NCBI GenBank assembly: GCA_026120035.1
Contig: JALRME010000011.1
Span: forward strand, 620,001 to 684,000
DNA from: Coleophoma eucalyptorum
Taxonomy: Eukaryota; Ascomycota; Leotiomycetes; Helotiales; Dermateaceae
Direction: 5' to 3'
Length of the DNA stretch: 64,000 nucleotides
Each line of letters starts with the position of its first letter. The first letter of the stretch is position 1. Shown here one piece after another: positions 22,701 to 34,236 of the stretch. Below the pieces are notes generated by a model. It was not told the origin of the DNA. It searched no databases and saw only the letters and a program-made list of their open reading frames with translations. The position numbers were made by a program, and so were the translations under genes.

Positions 22701-25100
22701 GATGGCCCCTTCGCGCAAATAAAAAAAAAGCTCCTGACCTCTTCCTTCCTTTTAAACCATCCTCTCCGGGCGTTGCTCTTGTCGTCGTTGTCGTTCCTCA
22801 TTCGCGCCCTATCTTACTCTCCTTTGCCTTGACCTGACTTGACTTGACGCTGCATTGCTGCCCGTCTTGTTACATCTCGATACCACGCGCTCCACTGCAC
22901 TCCTTGCGATTCACTCGACTCGACGACCATCACAGAGTTTCTCTCGTGCCAACGCATACCAGCTCTTACACAACTTCCTTGCTCAGCTCAGCTCCAGCTC
23001 CAAACTTCTCCATCCGGGACAGATTTCAGCAAGCGCGCGAGCTTCGACGAACGGACAAGCAACATCCCACCTCTCATAGGGCGTCGGCTACACACTCTCC
23101 CAGCGAACCATTCGTAGCTGCATTGAAGATATCAGCAGCTCTACCAGCACAGGGTCTCGTCTGCATTTCAGAAATTACTCAAAGCCACAGCCAGAACGTC
23201 CGAACGGCCGGCTTGCGCATCGTTGCAGGACTTAATCCTCGTTTACTACCAGACCAGACCACGGTCGTGTCGTGTCGCATATTCTCAGACCTCCTGGCCC
23301 GTTGTCAAAGCAGAAAAAGCATCCTTCTTCCGCCCAAATAAACTTCCCCTGGCTGTTTCCGAATCCTGACAATCTTCCATACATACAATCACGACGTTCC
23401 TTTAGAAGATTCCGCGACAAGTCTACTGAACCCTACTCACTCTCATATATCATCCCCAGCCTCCGCCATCCTTTTTGGTTTACTTTTCGGATCTTCCGTA
23501 GCTATTGGAACTTGACGACTTTTGGACTTTCGAATATACTCCCTTTTCTTGTGGAGTCAACTCTAGAATCTGGACACATTGTGAGTTTACCCCTGCGTGT
23601 TTCACGGCGCAAACCGACCGTTACAAAGAAGACATGCAACGCCGAGAACAGTGGCAAAGGGTTTTGGGAGTCTTGCCATTGAAAGCTATTCTTCGTTAAT
23701 ATTAAAGACATCTGCAACTTTGGACACTGACAATGCCTCCAATAGATCACACCACACCACACACCACAACTGCAAGATGATTACCAGAACTGTTCCTTCG
23801 CCGAATATGGGCCGTGGCGCATACGACACAACTGGTGTCCCGAAACCACCTCCAAAGCCCAAGCCAAGATAATATGGTCTCTTGCGAATAAGATTCCAAA
23901 TCAATTAGGAGTGAACTCCTGTGTTGTCTCTGCGAGGAACGATCGATGGCGAGACCTACGAGACCTCCCTTCGCGGGTCACTACTTACCCCTTTCGCGAA
24001 AACCTACACCTTTGCCTTGCTTCGACCGAGTTCTTTTCGACGAAGACGACAACACCATAACCATGTCCGCTACGAATACTACAACTACTACCTTCTAACC
24101 AACCATAAATACGTTTATTCGCCAAACATATGACCATTTAATACCCCGGGGGCCAATCAGCTCACCGCTGCGCAATTCAACCTGTACAAACAAAGCAACA
24201 ACTATTCACGAGCGACGAATTTTCATTCCTATCATCATTCCTGTCATATTTTCAACAACCTTTCTCGACCCGATCTCCCAGAAAAAGTTTAATAATCCAC
24301 GAACCGACTTTTCTTATCATCTTCACCCCTTGCTTCCACCTCTAGCGATATTTCCATCATGCGGTCTCGAATCTCGATCAACAGTACAGACTCATACCGC
24401 CTCACAAAAGTCTTTTCTGCCCCTTTCTTTCTCATTACAAAAATTTCGTCTGGGTCTTCGGGAACAAAAAGGAGTTGCATCTAGATGGGAGCACATTCGT
24501 CGCATATCTTCACAGAACTTGGGAAATATCATCGCGCGCGTCAAATTTTTTTTTAATATTTCTTTTGTCGTTTCTTATCTTGGGGGGATTCTCTTGTACC
24601 AACATCTTTTTTCTGGTCTACACAAAAACTTGGGGCATTTCATCATTTCTGGTTGGGAAAAAGAACAATGGTTTCTGACATATCATTGTTTTGTTGCGGG
24701 ATTGCTTATAGACTTGGGATTTGCTTTTTGTTTTCGGACTGGATTATTGGGGATACTACTACTACACTTTTAAAGTCTTCTGAAGAGCTTTCGGGACGGT
24801 CCTCACGGATTCTATTAGCTTGTACAGAATACTTTCTTTTTATCAAGGGTGTCATCTTTGTGTACCATTCCATCACCATCTATTTTGCGCATGGGATCTT
24901 GTTTCCTCCTTGCTGTAGTATTTTCCTTTTGCTTGTACTATTGCTTTGAAGGGTCTGGGGTTTTCGTTTGCCTTCTTGGGAAGGAATAGTCTCAGTTTTA
25001 ATAGAGAAAGAGGCTAGGTTTCCGCGTCTCTTTCTGTCTTGCCTTTGGGCTGGATCCCATGACTTTGGAAAAGCGGCAATAATAGGGCAGGACTGAGACA
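22700..25100 (+). ncRNA. Putative long non-coding RNA or leader-rich transcript with small ORFs
   Basis: The composition changes along this stretch as in a fungal transcription unit read on the plus strand. A CT-rich promoter block lies at 22720-22870, a C- and A-rich leader-like segment at about 22870-24300, and a T-rich, 3'UTR-like tail with GGGATACTACTACTAC-type sequence at 24540-24960. No frame codes for a recognisable protein. Short ATG frames occur at 23733 (15 codons), 23777-23872 (31 codons) and near 24063 (11 codons). A GTGAGT donor at 23580 with possible AG acceptors downstream suggests splicing. Without RNA data this is a guess from composition; a long promoter for ARPC5 is the main alternative. 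Confidence 0.35.
23777..23872 (+). CDS. Small ORF, proline/lysine-rich C-terminus (31 residues)
   Basis: A 31-residue frame starts at the ATG at 23777 and ends with TAA. It contains GRGAYDTTG and then a PKPPPKPKPR tail. The frame stays open upstream without an ATG as far as 23597, so it could also be the end of a spliced product. It partly follows another short ATG frame at 23733. The biased, orderly composition stands out from the surroundings, but I do not recognise a family; it may be a conserved micropeptide, a leader peptide or chance. Confidence 0.25.
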   Translation: MITRTVPSPNMGRGAYDTTGVPKPPPKPKPR

Positions 25101-26912
25101 AATTTGTAGGATTGAAGGGAAGCAGAGAGACTAGAGAGATTTATACCCCAACCATAGACTTTTATTTATCAAATCAGATCAGATTAGCTTCAAATGTCAG
25201 ATGCAACTATGACAGTTGACTACTTTGGCTTTCATTTGGGGGTGCCTTGACAACTAACTCATCGATCTCACTTAGTCTACTCTCTGAGTCAACTGGACTA
25301 TTGATTTCCTACATTCTTTGATCTCACTCTTTCATTGGAGTCGAGCTAGTAATGCGCAGCCAAAGATGGCTTATAGATCCTGTTTGAAAAGCTCCTTACT
25401 TACAGTCGGCAGGAAACTCCCGTGTTATTCAAATCTTTCGGAATTCTCATCCAAGTCTGCCGAGGAAGAGCAGGGCAAACGGTAGCCCTATACCCAGCGT
25501 TCTGGATTTCCCTTTGCAGTTGGGAATCCAGAGTCGGTGTAGGGACGCAAGGAAGGCGGTCTTAGGTAAGGTCTGAAAGGGGATATGAAGTGAGTTGTTT
25601 TTGTGTTTGCGGGTGAGGGCTTGGATTGGGTCGCTGCAATGAGCAACTCCAGAATCTCATTGCTGGAAGAATGGTGGATGAGTAGTGGATGGAAGGATGG
25701 ATGCGAATTGAGTACTGTAGGTAAGGCGACAACAAAATGGGGGAAGCTTATTAGAGTATATTTCCAGTATTCCAGTATTGCAGTGAAACTAGGGAGCGTT
25801 GCTTTGAGGATTTGATTTCCTCATCGCCAAACTTACTCACTCAAACTCGTCTATACTGACTCTTGCGGAGTACATGCCAACTTACTCACCTCCTTCTCGT
25901 CAATACTGACTTTTCTTTACAGATTACATACCAACTTACTCGTCTCCTCCTTCTCTCCTCATCTCCAAGGCATGACTAATCCCCTCGGGGTAACCAACCC
26001 CAGCTCTCCTACATAGCCTGTACAGAAATATACTTTGCCCCAAGGAGATCCCAAACACCAGACTAATGCGCCGAGACCGTTCAGAACCAAGGTAAGCAGT
26101 GGGCAAAAGGGAAGGTCCGTCCGTCTGTTCGTTCACTCATCCGTTTCGTTTCGATGGCTTTGAGTTTCGTTTCGTTTCATTTCCTTCTAGAAGGCTTGGG
26201 TATGCGGATAAGTAGCGAGAGATGCGAATGGCCATCCATGCAATGGCAAGAAAGCCATGCGGCTGCCTCTCATGCGTATCGTATGTATGTGTGCCTTTTA
26301 TGTATGCGCGAGGTGCTGTATCAGCATGTGTAAGTGGTCGGCCTTATGCACAACGACATGCGCCGGTGTGCTGGTACCGGGCGCTGGTGTGTTTCGAGTT
26401 CTGTTCACTGGCTCACCTGCAGCTGAGCTTCTTTGCATGATGTGGAAGGCGGCGAGTCGTGGGTGAGCTGTGGCTGGAGGGTAGATGGAGGCAAGTGGAT
26501 GGTGAAGAGCCGTTGTTTGCATAAGTTCATTTTGTGGTTTATGCAACGGTATATTAGTTGTGCACATATTGTGAGCGGGAACGTCTGACTGATTATCTTG
26601 GCTTCGTGGATGGGGATTGGCTAAGCGAGCGATGATGCGGCTGTTGTGGTGGGTTGACGAAGCCGAAGCCTCAAGGCTGTACCCTACCTTATCCAGAGCT
26701 TCATCCAATCTTCAACGAAGCTCAAGCCGACGATTCCAAGGTGCGAGAAGGGGAGACACATACCTGCGAGCTACTACCAGCACGAGAAGCAACTTACGAC
26801 TGCCTCTAAACCACAGGGCATACACAACCTCCGCAGCCCCACCACATACCACCTACCTACCTCCAGCAACCAACCCCTTCTTTCTACAGGGACAGTACAA
26901 CCAGTCGCAAAC
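25101..26912. other. Intergenic region upstream of ARPC5
   Basis: About 1.8 kb with no gene I can support. The last 200 bp before 26913 are C-, A- and T-rich with a CTACCTACCTCC-like pyrimidine block, as is common before fungal starts, so the ARPC5 promoter and leader lie here. Confidence 0.55.
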
Positions 26913-27678
26913 ATGTCTATCATCCAGCAACTCTCCAATGCCACGCTGAATGACAACTGGCGCACCATCAACATCGATCTCCTCGATCCCGAATCCTCCT
27001 CCAACTTTGACCGCTCAACCCTACACCCAGCACTTGCACCAGTCTCCGAGGGCGAGATCAAGAGCCTTGGAGGGCAGGTCAGGCAATTACTTAGAGGCGG
27101 TGATGCTGAGGGTGCGCTGAGAGGTGCATTGGAAGGTGCGCCGTATGGTGGGGATGATGCCGTTAAGGTCCGTAAATGTAGATGGGCTGGAGACTGGAAG
27201 CTCTAGGATCACAGATGCTGGAGATTTCAGGCCTTTTGGTACTGGGCTGACAATATGGTTGATATAGGAATTGCACCTGCAAACCGTGACAGAAGTCTTA
27301 CAGTCCATCAAAGCTTCAGAGATGACGCCTATGCTACAACGGATTCACCAGTCTGAGGGAGGAAACGAAGCGCTGGATGCCCTGATGAAGTATCTGTATG
27401 TCTGCACTTTGAAGAATCGGTCAAAATGCAGAAGCGGCATAAACTGATAACGGTGTAATAGGTACAAGGGCATGGCCTTATCAACTCGGTCCTCATCACG
27501 CGCTTCAGCAGTGAGTCCTCAAGCCACTGGCTTCTCACAATTCGGAGGACGACCAGCAGCTGCCAATGAGAGCAGTGGAGCTGCTATGAGTGTCTTTCTG
27601 TCATGGCACGAAAAGGTGGTGGAGGTTGCGGGGATGGGCTGCATTGGAAGAACCATGACGGATTGGAGAAAAGTCTAG
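26913..27678 (+). CDS. ARPC5: Arp2/3 complex subunit 5 (p16-Arc)
   Basis: This is the smallest subunit of the Arp2/3 complex, which nucleates branched actin at cortical patches and endocytic sites. Three exons, 26913-27167, 27268-27395 and 27462-27678, give 199 residues. The N-terminus has NWRTINIDLLDPES followed by the GGQVRQLLRGGDAEGALR helix region, then exon 2 has the LQTVTEVLQSIKASEM helix and LMKYLYKGMA across the exon 2/3 junction. Exon 3 ends with SVFLSWHEKVVEVAGMG, the conserved C-terminal helix. A Ser/Ala-rich insert (about residues 130-165) before this helix makes it longer than the animal subunit of about 150 residues. Introns are 100 and 66 nt with GT-AG ends; the first has a GTCCGT donor. 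Confidence 0.95.
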
Positions 27679-28590
27679 AATCTGCAGGCAACAACAGAAT
27701 CGGCTATGCCGGACGGACATCACAGCACCAATCCCCAGTGGAGTGGATGCCAGTCGACGTTGAATACATATAAACCTATGCACCTACCTTTCTCTCTAAT
27801 CTGGTACACGAATCTGGCGGTAAGTGATCTCTGACTTGCCTCGTATATGCGTTGTAAGTGCAGCGAAGAAACTGATGGCCAAGAGCCTTTGCCCGGACAT
27901 CTTGATGGCATGGGCTCTTGCATATTTCCTTGTAGTCCAAACATTGAGGAACGGCCCCGACTGCCGTGCTGCACTCCACAATTGTCCAAAGCATTTTAAG
28001 TTTTAGTAAACCTCTTCCGAGCCGGTCTCGGCAAGCAGAAGGGCCATCCGCAACGCTTGCATGTGTTTTCCGTTATGCTTGAAGACGGGCTCAAGTGCAT
28101 TATGAATCAAGCGTAAAGGTGGCGTGCTTAGTAGACGTGCATCTGAAGAGCAGCTATTTCCCACAGAGTCGGACAAGACTTCAGCCGCGGATAAGCCAAT
28201 CTGAACCGCCTAACCGAGCAAAACCTGTCAAGCAGTATTCAGCACACCATACCCACAATTTCTTTGTATGTGGGGGACAGGAACTTTTACATCAGACCCG
28301 GCATCCAAAGCACTTGGCTGTGAAATGTTCAGGATCTACTGTTCTTTGGGCCTAGGCTCCGGTCTTCGCATTTTAGGCATAATGACAGCTTCTCCTCTAA
28401 GGTGGGATCAGCCTCAAGTAGGCGCCGATGGTGTGGAAGTAGATTGTGCGCGGTCTGCAATCGTTACAGCGTCTTTTTGCGAACAAGCTCCTTGTTTCGT
28501 GTTTCCCGGTCCTATCTATATGACAATTCCCCCCCATGCAAAGGGTCGAGTATCTGCCATTACCTCTCCTATCTCTTTGCGACCGCAACC
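27679..28590. other. Spacer between ARPC5 and the sugar transporter
   Basis: About 0.9 kb containing the ARPC5 3' flank and the transporter promoter. I see no gene; the open frames here lack family-like sequence. Confidence 0.55.
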
Positions 28591-30496
28591 ATGGGACTTA
28601 CCAGAGCACCAGAAGACCGTCCCACGCCGCCGGAAGTCTACAACATCCGTGTCTATCTCCTGGCCATCATCTGCTGTGTTGGATCATGGATGTTTGGCTT
28701 TCCAGTTGGAAGCATTGGTGGTGTCGTTGTTCTCCCATCTTTTCAAGACGATTTCCATTTGCCGACGGTTGGCTCGCACGCCTATAACAATATTACTTCT
28801 AATATTATATCGTTATTCCAAATTGGTGGGCTAGTAGGTAGTATGGCTATGTTTCCCGGGATAAAAATCTTGGGAAGGAAGTTTGCTTTGGCCGCGTCTG
28901 CTGCTGTGGCTGTCCTTGGTGCTATTCTGCAGGTCAGTGTGGAATGCTTGTGTTGGTGGTCATTAGCTGATCAATCTAGACATTCTCTTATGGTAGACTG
29001 GGTATGATGTACGCCGGTCGCTTAATTGCTGGCATTGGTGCTGGATGCGTCACTGTTGTGGTTCCTCTGGTCTGTCACTACCTGTCTATTACCATACTTC
29101 ATTGCTGACAACCAACCTAGTATCTAGCCGAGCTCAGTCCACCAGCCGTACGAGGCTCCATTGTGGGAATTTACGAGATTAACAACCAACTCTCCTCCCT
29201 ACTAGGGTACTGGTGTAATTATATAGTGAACCTCTATATTCCCGCAACAGAAACCCGTCAATGGCAAATTCCCCTCGCCGTGCAACTCATTCCCTCCTCG
29301 CTCATCCTCCTAGCAGCTCTCTTTATAATCCCCGAGTCTCCCCGCTTCCTTGTCAGCAAGAACAAGCAAGCGGAAGCTCGTAAAGTTCTCTCCTTCGTGC
29401 GTCATCTCCCGCAGGATCATGAATACATCAACAGTGAGATTGCGGACTTTGAAACTGCGCACCAGACTCAGCTGCAAGCTAAGGCTTCTTCAAAGGGACA
29501 CTTTGGTCTCTTGAGAGAGCTGGCTTGGAAGGGCAATCGGAACCGGATCTTGATTGGAATCGGTCTCATGGTCTTCCAGAATCTGACGGGCATCAATGGT
29601 GTGAATTTCTACACCGCCACCATATTCCGGAGTATTGGCTTTCAAGGCACGAATACTATCCTGCTCGCTTCCGGTATGGTTCTATCCCCTTGGCTTGTGC
29701 AAGTTCTGTGGGTATGATCTGACTCTTGAGAAAAAAGGCATGTTCGCTGCGGTCAAGACAATCGCTACCCTCGGCTCTCTTATCCTCTTGATCGACCGTG
29801 CTGGTCGTCGGAAACTGCTTCTCATTAGCGCAGCTGGCGTCTCGCTCAGTCTGTGGTATATCGGCGGTTACATCACTGCAGCACATGTTGTTCTGGGCGA
29901 GACACAAAGTAGGACTGCTGGAGGGTGGGTGGCCATCGTAGCAGTATATACTTATGCCGTAAGTCATCCATAACTTTATCCAATCTGTTCGAGGAAAAAA
30001 AGAAAGGAAGAAGAAGTAAAACATGCACTTTGCTAATACCCCATTCAAGGCCTCTTTCTCAATTGCCTGGAACGGCGTAGTCTGGGTCTACGCCTCGGAG
30101 ATCTTCTCGGGACGCATCAAGGAACTCGCGGTCTGCCTCACCACCTTTACGCAGTGGCTAGCTGCCTTCACCATCGCGCGCGCTTCTCCCTACATGCTGT
30201 CGTCGCTGCGCGGTGGCTTCTTTTTCTTCTTCGCCGCGTGCATGGTCGTAGCAGCGGTGTTTGTCTTCTTCTGCGTCCCCGAGACGAAAGGGAGGAGCCT
30301 GGAGCGCATGGACGAGATCTTCGGCACCCCGTACTCTGGAGAGCTTGGGGCAAGGCTCGGAGTGCTGGAAGAGGGCATGAATGATTTGGAGAAGGGGGAC
30401 GGGAAAGGGGCGGGTGGGGAGGGGGGAAGTATCGAGCGGGTTAGGAGTGTGGACGTGGATCAGGTTGGCATTTCGGCTATGGGGCAGGTTGTCTAA
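28591..30496 (+). CDS. MFS sugar/quinate-type transporter
   Basis: This is a 12-TM member of the Sugar_tr branch of MFS, probably a plasma-membrane proton symporter for a hexose, quinate or related polyol. Five exons (28591-28932, 28980-29069, 29121-29673, 29738-29958, 30050-30496) give 550 residues. Diagnostic motifs are GRLIAGIGAG, the loop after TM6 (IPESPRFLVSKNKQAEAR), QNLTGINGVNFYTATIF in TM7, DRAGRRKLLL after TM8, and PETKGRSLERMDEIF at the end of TM12. The N-terminal segment (PPEVYNIRVYLLAIICCVGS) is like QutD/quinate permeases. A Gly-rich cytoplasmic tail of about 60 residues follows. The start at 28591 is the first ATG that gives the short N-terminus usual for this group. No quinate enzymes are seen nearby. 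Confidence 0.93.
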
Positions 30497-31480
30497 GACT
30501 TGGTCTGGGGCAAAAATCGTGAGTTTCAAAGCGGCAAATACTGGGGGTGTCTTATCTAGAAGACCAAAAAAATAAAAGTAATTGAAAAAGGATTGGAACA
30601 TGCAAGGCGGTAATTCCTTCCGATGAAGCCATGCCACTCTATTAGTGATGTCACCGTTCTTCAAGTAACATCTTACAGCTGAGCACACTTCAGATGGCTG
30701 TCTCCGAAGGTGATCCAAGACTTGGAGTTGATGCATAGAATACCTCTTTGGTGGGGTCGGAGGTATTTGAGATTGTCAGGGCTGCAATGAAGATGGTTCG
30801 CCACCGGCAAATCTGGACGTGTTGAGCCCCAGGAGGGTGGTGTCAGGTAGCCAAAGCAAAGGAGAAAGTCAAGCGACCGACGTAAGCGACCATGCGTCGT
30901 CGCCAATGAAAAAGAAGGAAAAAAAAAAAAAAAAAAACATGAATCAGATTGTAGACGAAGACACCAACCCATTTTTCCAGGGGCAAGCAAACTAGTGACA
31001 GAAGAGGAAACAAAATGTTAAAAATAGAAGGGTTTCGTATCAACCTATTTGAGAAAGACTTTGTCGGATGTTTTCAGTAGAGGGGGGAGCATGTCAGCAG
31101 AGAGTTGAGGGAGAGCAAAACCATCTCTGGAACAGGTGACTTGGTAAGCCCGTCCGTCGCTTGACTCATGACTGAGATAACACCACACTCGCAAGCAAGC
31201 CAGCCGCCATAAGAAAAATAGAGATCCATTTGCAAGATTCATTGTAAATGCCATATATCTGCGAACCAAAACCCCCAGGCCAGGCCAGACCAGCCCCCAC
31301 CTCCCTCCAGAGAACCTCCGGCTTAACATCCTCTCAGGACCACCTATCCTCCGCACAACACACGCAGCACCAGCACCCAAAGCGGGCTCCTGTCACGTAT
31401 GATCTGCGGCCAGTTCTTTTGCGCGGCGCTACCTTCTTCTCTGCAGTCTCTACGACATATATATATATATATATATACAC
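30497..31480. other. Convergent-side spacer downstream of the transporter
   Basis: No gene is seen. The region contains a run of about 19 A at 30919-30937 and a (TA)n microsatellite at about 31457-31476. Confidence 0.5.
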
Positions 31481-32119
31481 ATGACGAGTGGCCGAAGCCG
31501 GCCCAGCGATTTGGAGGCTAGACGAAAAGAAGCTGCACGGAAGCGCGGGTTGGTTCAGGGTGGAGAGGTAAGCAGCTATACGACGGTGAGCGGTGTCGGG
31601 ATAGCTTGCCTCTTTTCCTTCTCTACGCTACCTCAAGGAGGGGTGTTGTCAATTTGCTTTTGGAAGATACATCTTCTCGAGGGACGACGGAACGCTTGGG
31701 TTCATTGCATCCTCGCCCTCGCCTCACCCACCCCCCCTTCGCACCCCTCCCCAATCTAGGATCTTGTCGGATTTGTTTTTAGTCATCATGACCTTGTGAT
31801 TTTTTTGGAGCCATCATGGGATTTCTAATTGTCAATGTTTTATTTATCCGCGCTCTTAGCTAATTTACCCTTCCTCCCTCCCCTACCCTAGACAATGATG
31901 ATGACCATGCGTCGTAGGCAGAGACGGAGAATGAACGGGGATCAGGTGGAGCTAGAGGGAGGAGAGGTCGCCGCTATTGATGTGACTGCTGATGAGATCA
32001 ATGTCGTGTTCGCTGAACAGAGAGCGAGTTGGAGATTAGCAAGATATCATGAGTTTCGATATGGGTTTGGTCACTTGGCGCATTCAGCACAGCGCATCGC
32101 AAGATATTCCCTTTTGTAA
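31481..32119 (+). CDS. Possible small two-exon gene, basic protein of unknown function
   Basis: A tentative model joins 31481-31569 to 31890-32119 through a GTAAGC donor and a CCCTAG acceptor; the joined frame continues through MMMTMRRRQRRRM to a TAA at about 32117, for a basic protein of roughly 105 residues. The N-terminal part (SDLEARRKEAARKRG) looks helical and charged. The intron would be about 320 nt, much longer than others in the window, and I recognise no family. A (TA)n tract lies immediately upstream. It could be spurious. Confidence 0.25.
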
Positions 32120-32157
32120 CAGGATAAGATTATATATACATAATAACTATAGTGATA

Positions 32158-34236
32158 TCACCGCTTAAACATATATAGACCGTACATTCCGCCTACTTCG
32201 GTTCTTGCAACAGGACACTTTCGCATTCCCCAGGAAGTTGCGCCCCACTTCCATTCGCGCTCTCCGGTGTCCCTCCTCTCTGCCCTCGATTCACCGGCCG
32301 CAGGGGCAGCTCGATCTCTCACCAGCCATCCTCGTCTTCCAGCATCGGTGATGCACCATTGCACACGCTTCAAGGCTGCTGGTGCGCCTTTCTCGAGTTT
32401 GATGTAGACGGAGTTCTGAACTTCGATGACTTCGAGTGGCTGCGTGAAAGATTTGAGAATTGGGCAGGAGGAAGAGAAAAGAGTAGAGAGATCGAGCTCG
32501 GTGGGCGAGAGGTCCGAGACATCAAGGTATCGGAGTGTGTGGGGGATCCAGGCAAGTTGTTCGGCTAGTGAAGCGTCTTCGGAAGGAAGCAATAAGGCTA
32601 TGAGGGAGTTGAGATTGAGATGGCGGCCGAGGCCGAGCTCTTCAAGATGTTTGGTGAGAGGGAGCAGCTGTGGGATGTGCTCGTCGGACATTTTGCTTCC
32701 TTTTAGATTTAGAGATTTTAAGGTTGAGGGTAAGATGGGGATCAATCTTGTGAGGTCTTCAGCCGAAAACATCTCGTGCGATTTGGGATCCATCATCAGG
32801 TTTAGGTAGACAAGATTCTTCGCTGCTGGGTGTGTGGCGAGGAAATCAACAACTGCGCTTCCATTCAGGTAGCTACATTTCGAGATATTGAGATGAGTGA
32901 GTCGGGCGCTGCGTGGTAGTGAAGCGAGTGCCGTGTCGGTGAGCCGTGTATGTGCAACATCTAGATGCGTTAAGAATGGGAGTCGAGGGATCAGAGTCTC
33001 GAAGACCGTGGAGGGGAGATTGGCGCATTCATGCAGGGAAACTCGAGTAAGTGACAGCACGTCGGGGAATGGTGCAGCGAAAACATTTGTGAATGCACTG
33101 CGGAACGAGGTCGATGAACAAGCACAGAAATCAACCGCCTGCAACTTTGGCAGGCCGAAGAGTACCTTTTGCAGGACGTTGACATCTAGCTCATCATCGA
33201 TGTGTTCCTGGGCCAGGAATTCACGGAGATTTGGGGTTAGGTTGAGGCATTGAAGAAGTGTGCTAGGCGTCAGATTCTGGGTCTGGGCTCGCTCACGCGC
33301 CGAGAGACCAATGCCAGTTGGGTTGAAGTGGGAGAAGTCCATACGCCGTACAATCGTGCCGAGAGCTTGGTGCTCTGATACGTGATTGAGGAACTTGCGG
33401 AAAATACGTGAGTGCGGTATGGTGATGTTGGAGTAAAGGGTTGCAAGTGTGGCGATATGGATCCCACGTGATGTGAGCAGGAGGGACATTAAGTCAACGT
33501 TTCGTGCTGTGAATCCGTTTGGTGGTATGTCCATTGCGAGTCTGTCGATGATCGATCCTGTGGAAATTAGCGAGGTTCGTCAAAAGTGTTTGGAGTAAGA
33601 AGTACAACGAGTCCATAAAGCTCAGGTATACTTGTTCAGAGGCATCCAAAATTCTTCAGGCAAAATCCACGTACCAAGCAATTCCATCGGTAGCCTCTCG
33701 AAAGGTGAATTTCCAGGTCGGGAACCTGAATCCTCCTCGTCCTTGACTACCGGAATCTCCTCCTGAAAGACCTCCTCCTGAAAGACCTCTTTTCTGGCCT
33801 CCCACTCCCAACTTCCAGCCAGGGCTCTCAGGTCACCTGAACTCTTGCTCACCGTCTTGCCTAGAACCCGGATTTGCTTCCAGCCCCGGAAACCTTCACA
33901 CGGACAGACAAATCCAGCCAAGGCACTGTGAGGATTGGTGAGAGGTAGCATGACGGCCGCGTCGTCACGAGGCGTGGAGCAACCGGAAGAAGGAGGACTG
34001 TCCTCAACGGCATCCTCGGAGCCTCGACGAAGGTACGACGAGGTCTTGGAATCAGTAAAGGTTTGGGCCACACCGGACTTGTTCTCCTTGACGCTGGAGA
34101 AACTGGAACGATCACCACGGTCGACGGTTGGAAAAGAGATACGGCATCGGTGTAGCTGTGGCTTCTCGCGAAGTGGCTGCGGAGCAGAAACGCGAATGCT
34201 GCTGGACAATGTCGAGGTCGAAGTTACCACGGCCAT
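32158..34236 (-). CDS. F-box protein with leucine-rich repeats
   Basis: This is a substrate-recognition subunit candidate for an SCF ubiquitin ligase. Two exons, 34236-33675 and 33557-32158, give 653 residues. The first 175 residues are Ser-rich and probably disordered; they include a direct duplication (VFQEE twice). The F-box begins at SPFERLPMELLG (about residues 177-188), which is cut by the intron and continues as SIIDRLAMDIPP in exon 2; removal of this 117-nt intron is what makes the F-box continuous. At least eight leucine-rich repeats of the AMN1/cysteine-containing kind follow, such as LTHLDVAHTRLTD, LTHLNISKCSYLNG and LKSLNLKGSKMSDEHI. The C-terminal 90 residues are basic and Trp-rich. 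Its target is unknown. Confidence 0.88.

Noticed and set aside
22844..23341. 165-codon frame in the CT-rich block
   Set aside because: The translation is Ser/His/Arg/Pro-rich because of the pyrimidine-rich DNA; this is typical of promoter and leader sequence, not of a protein.
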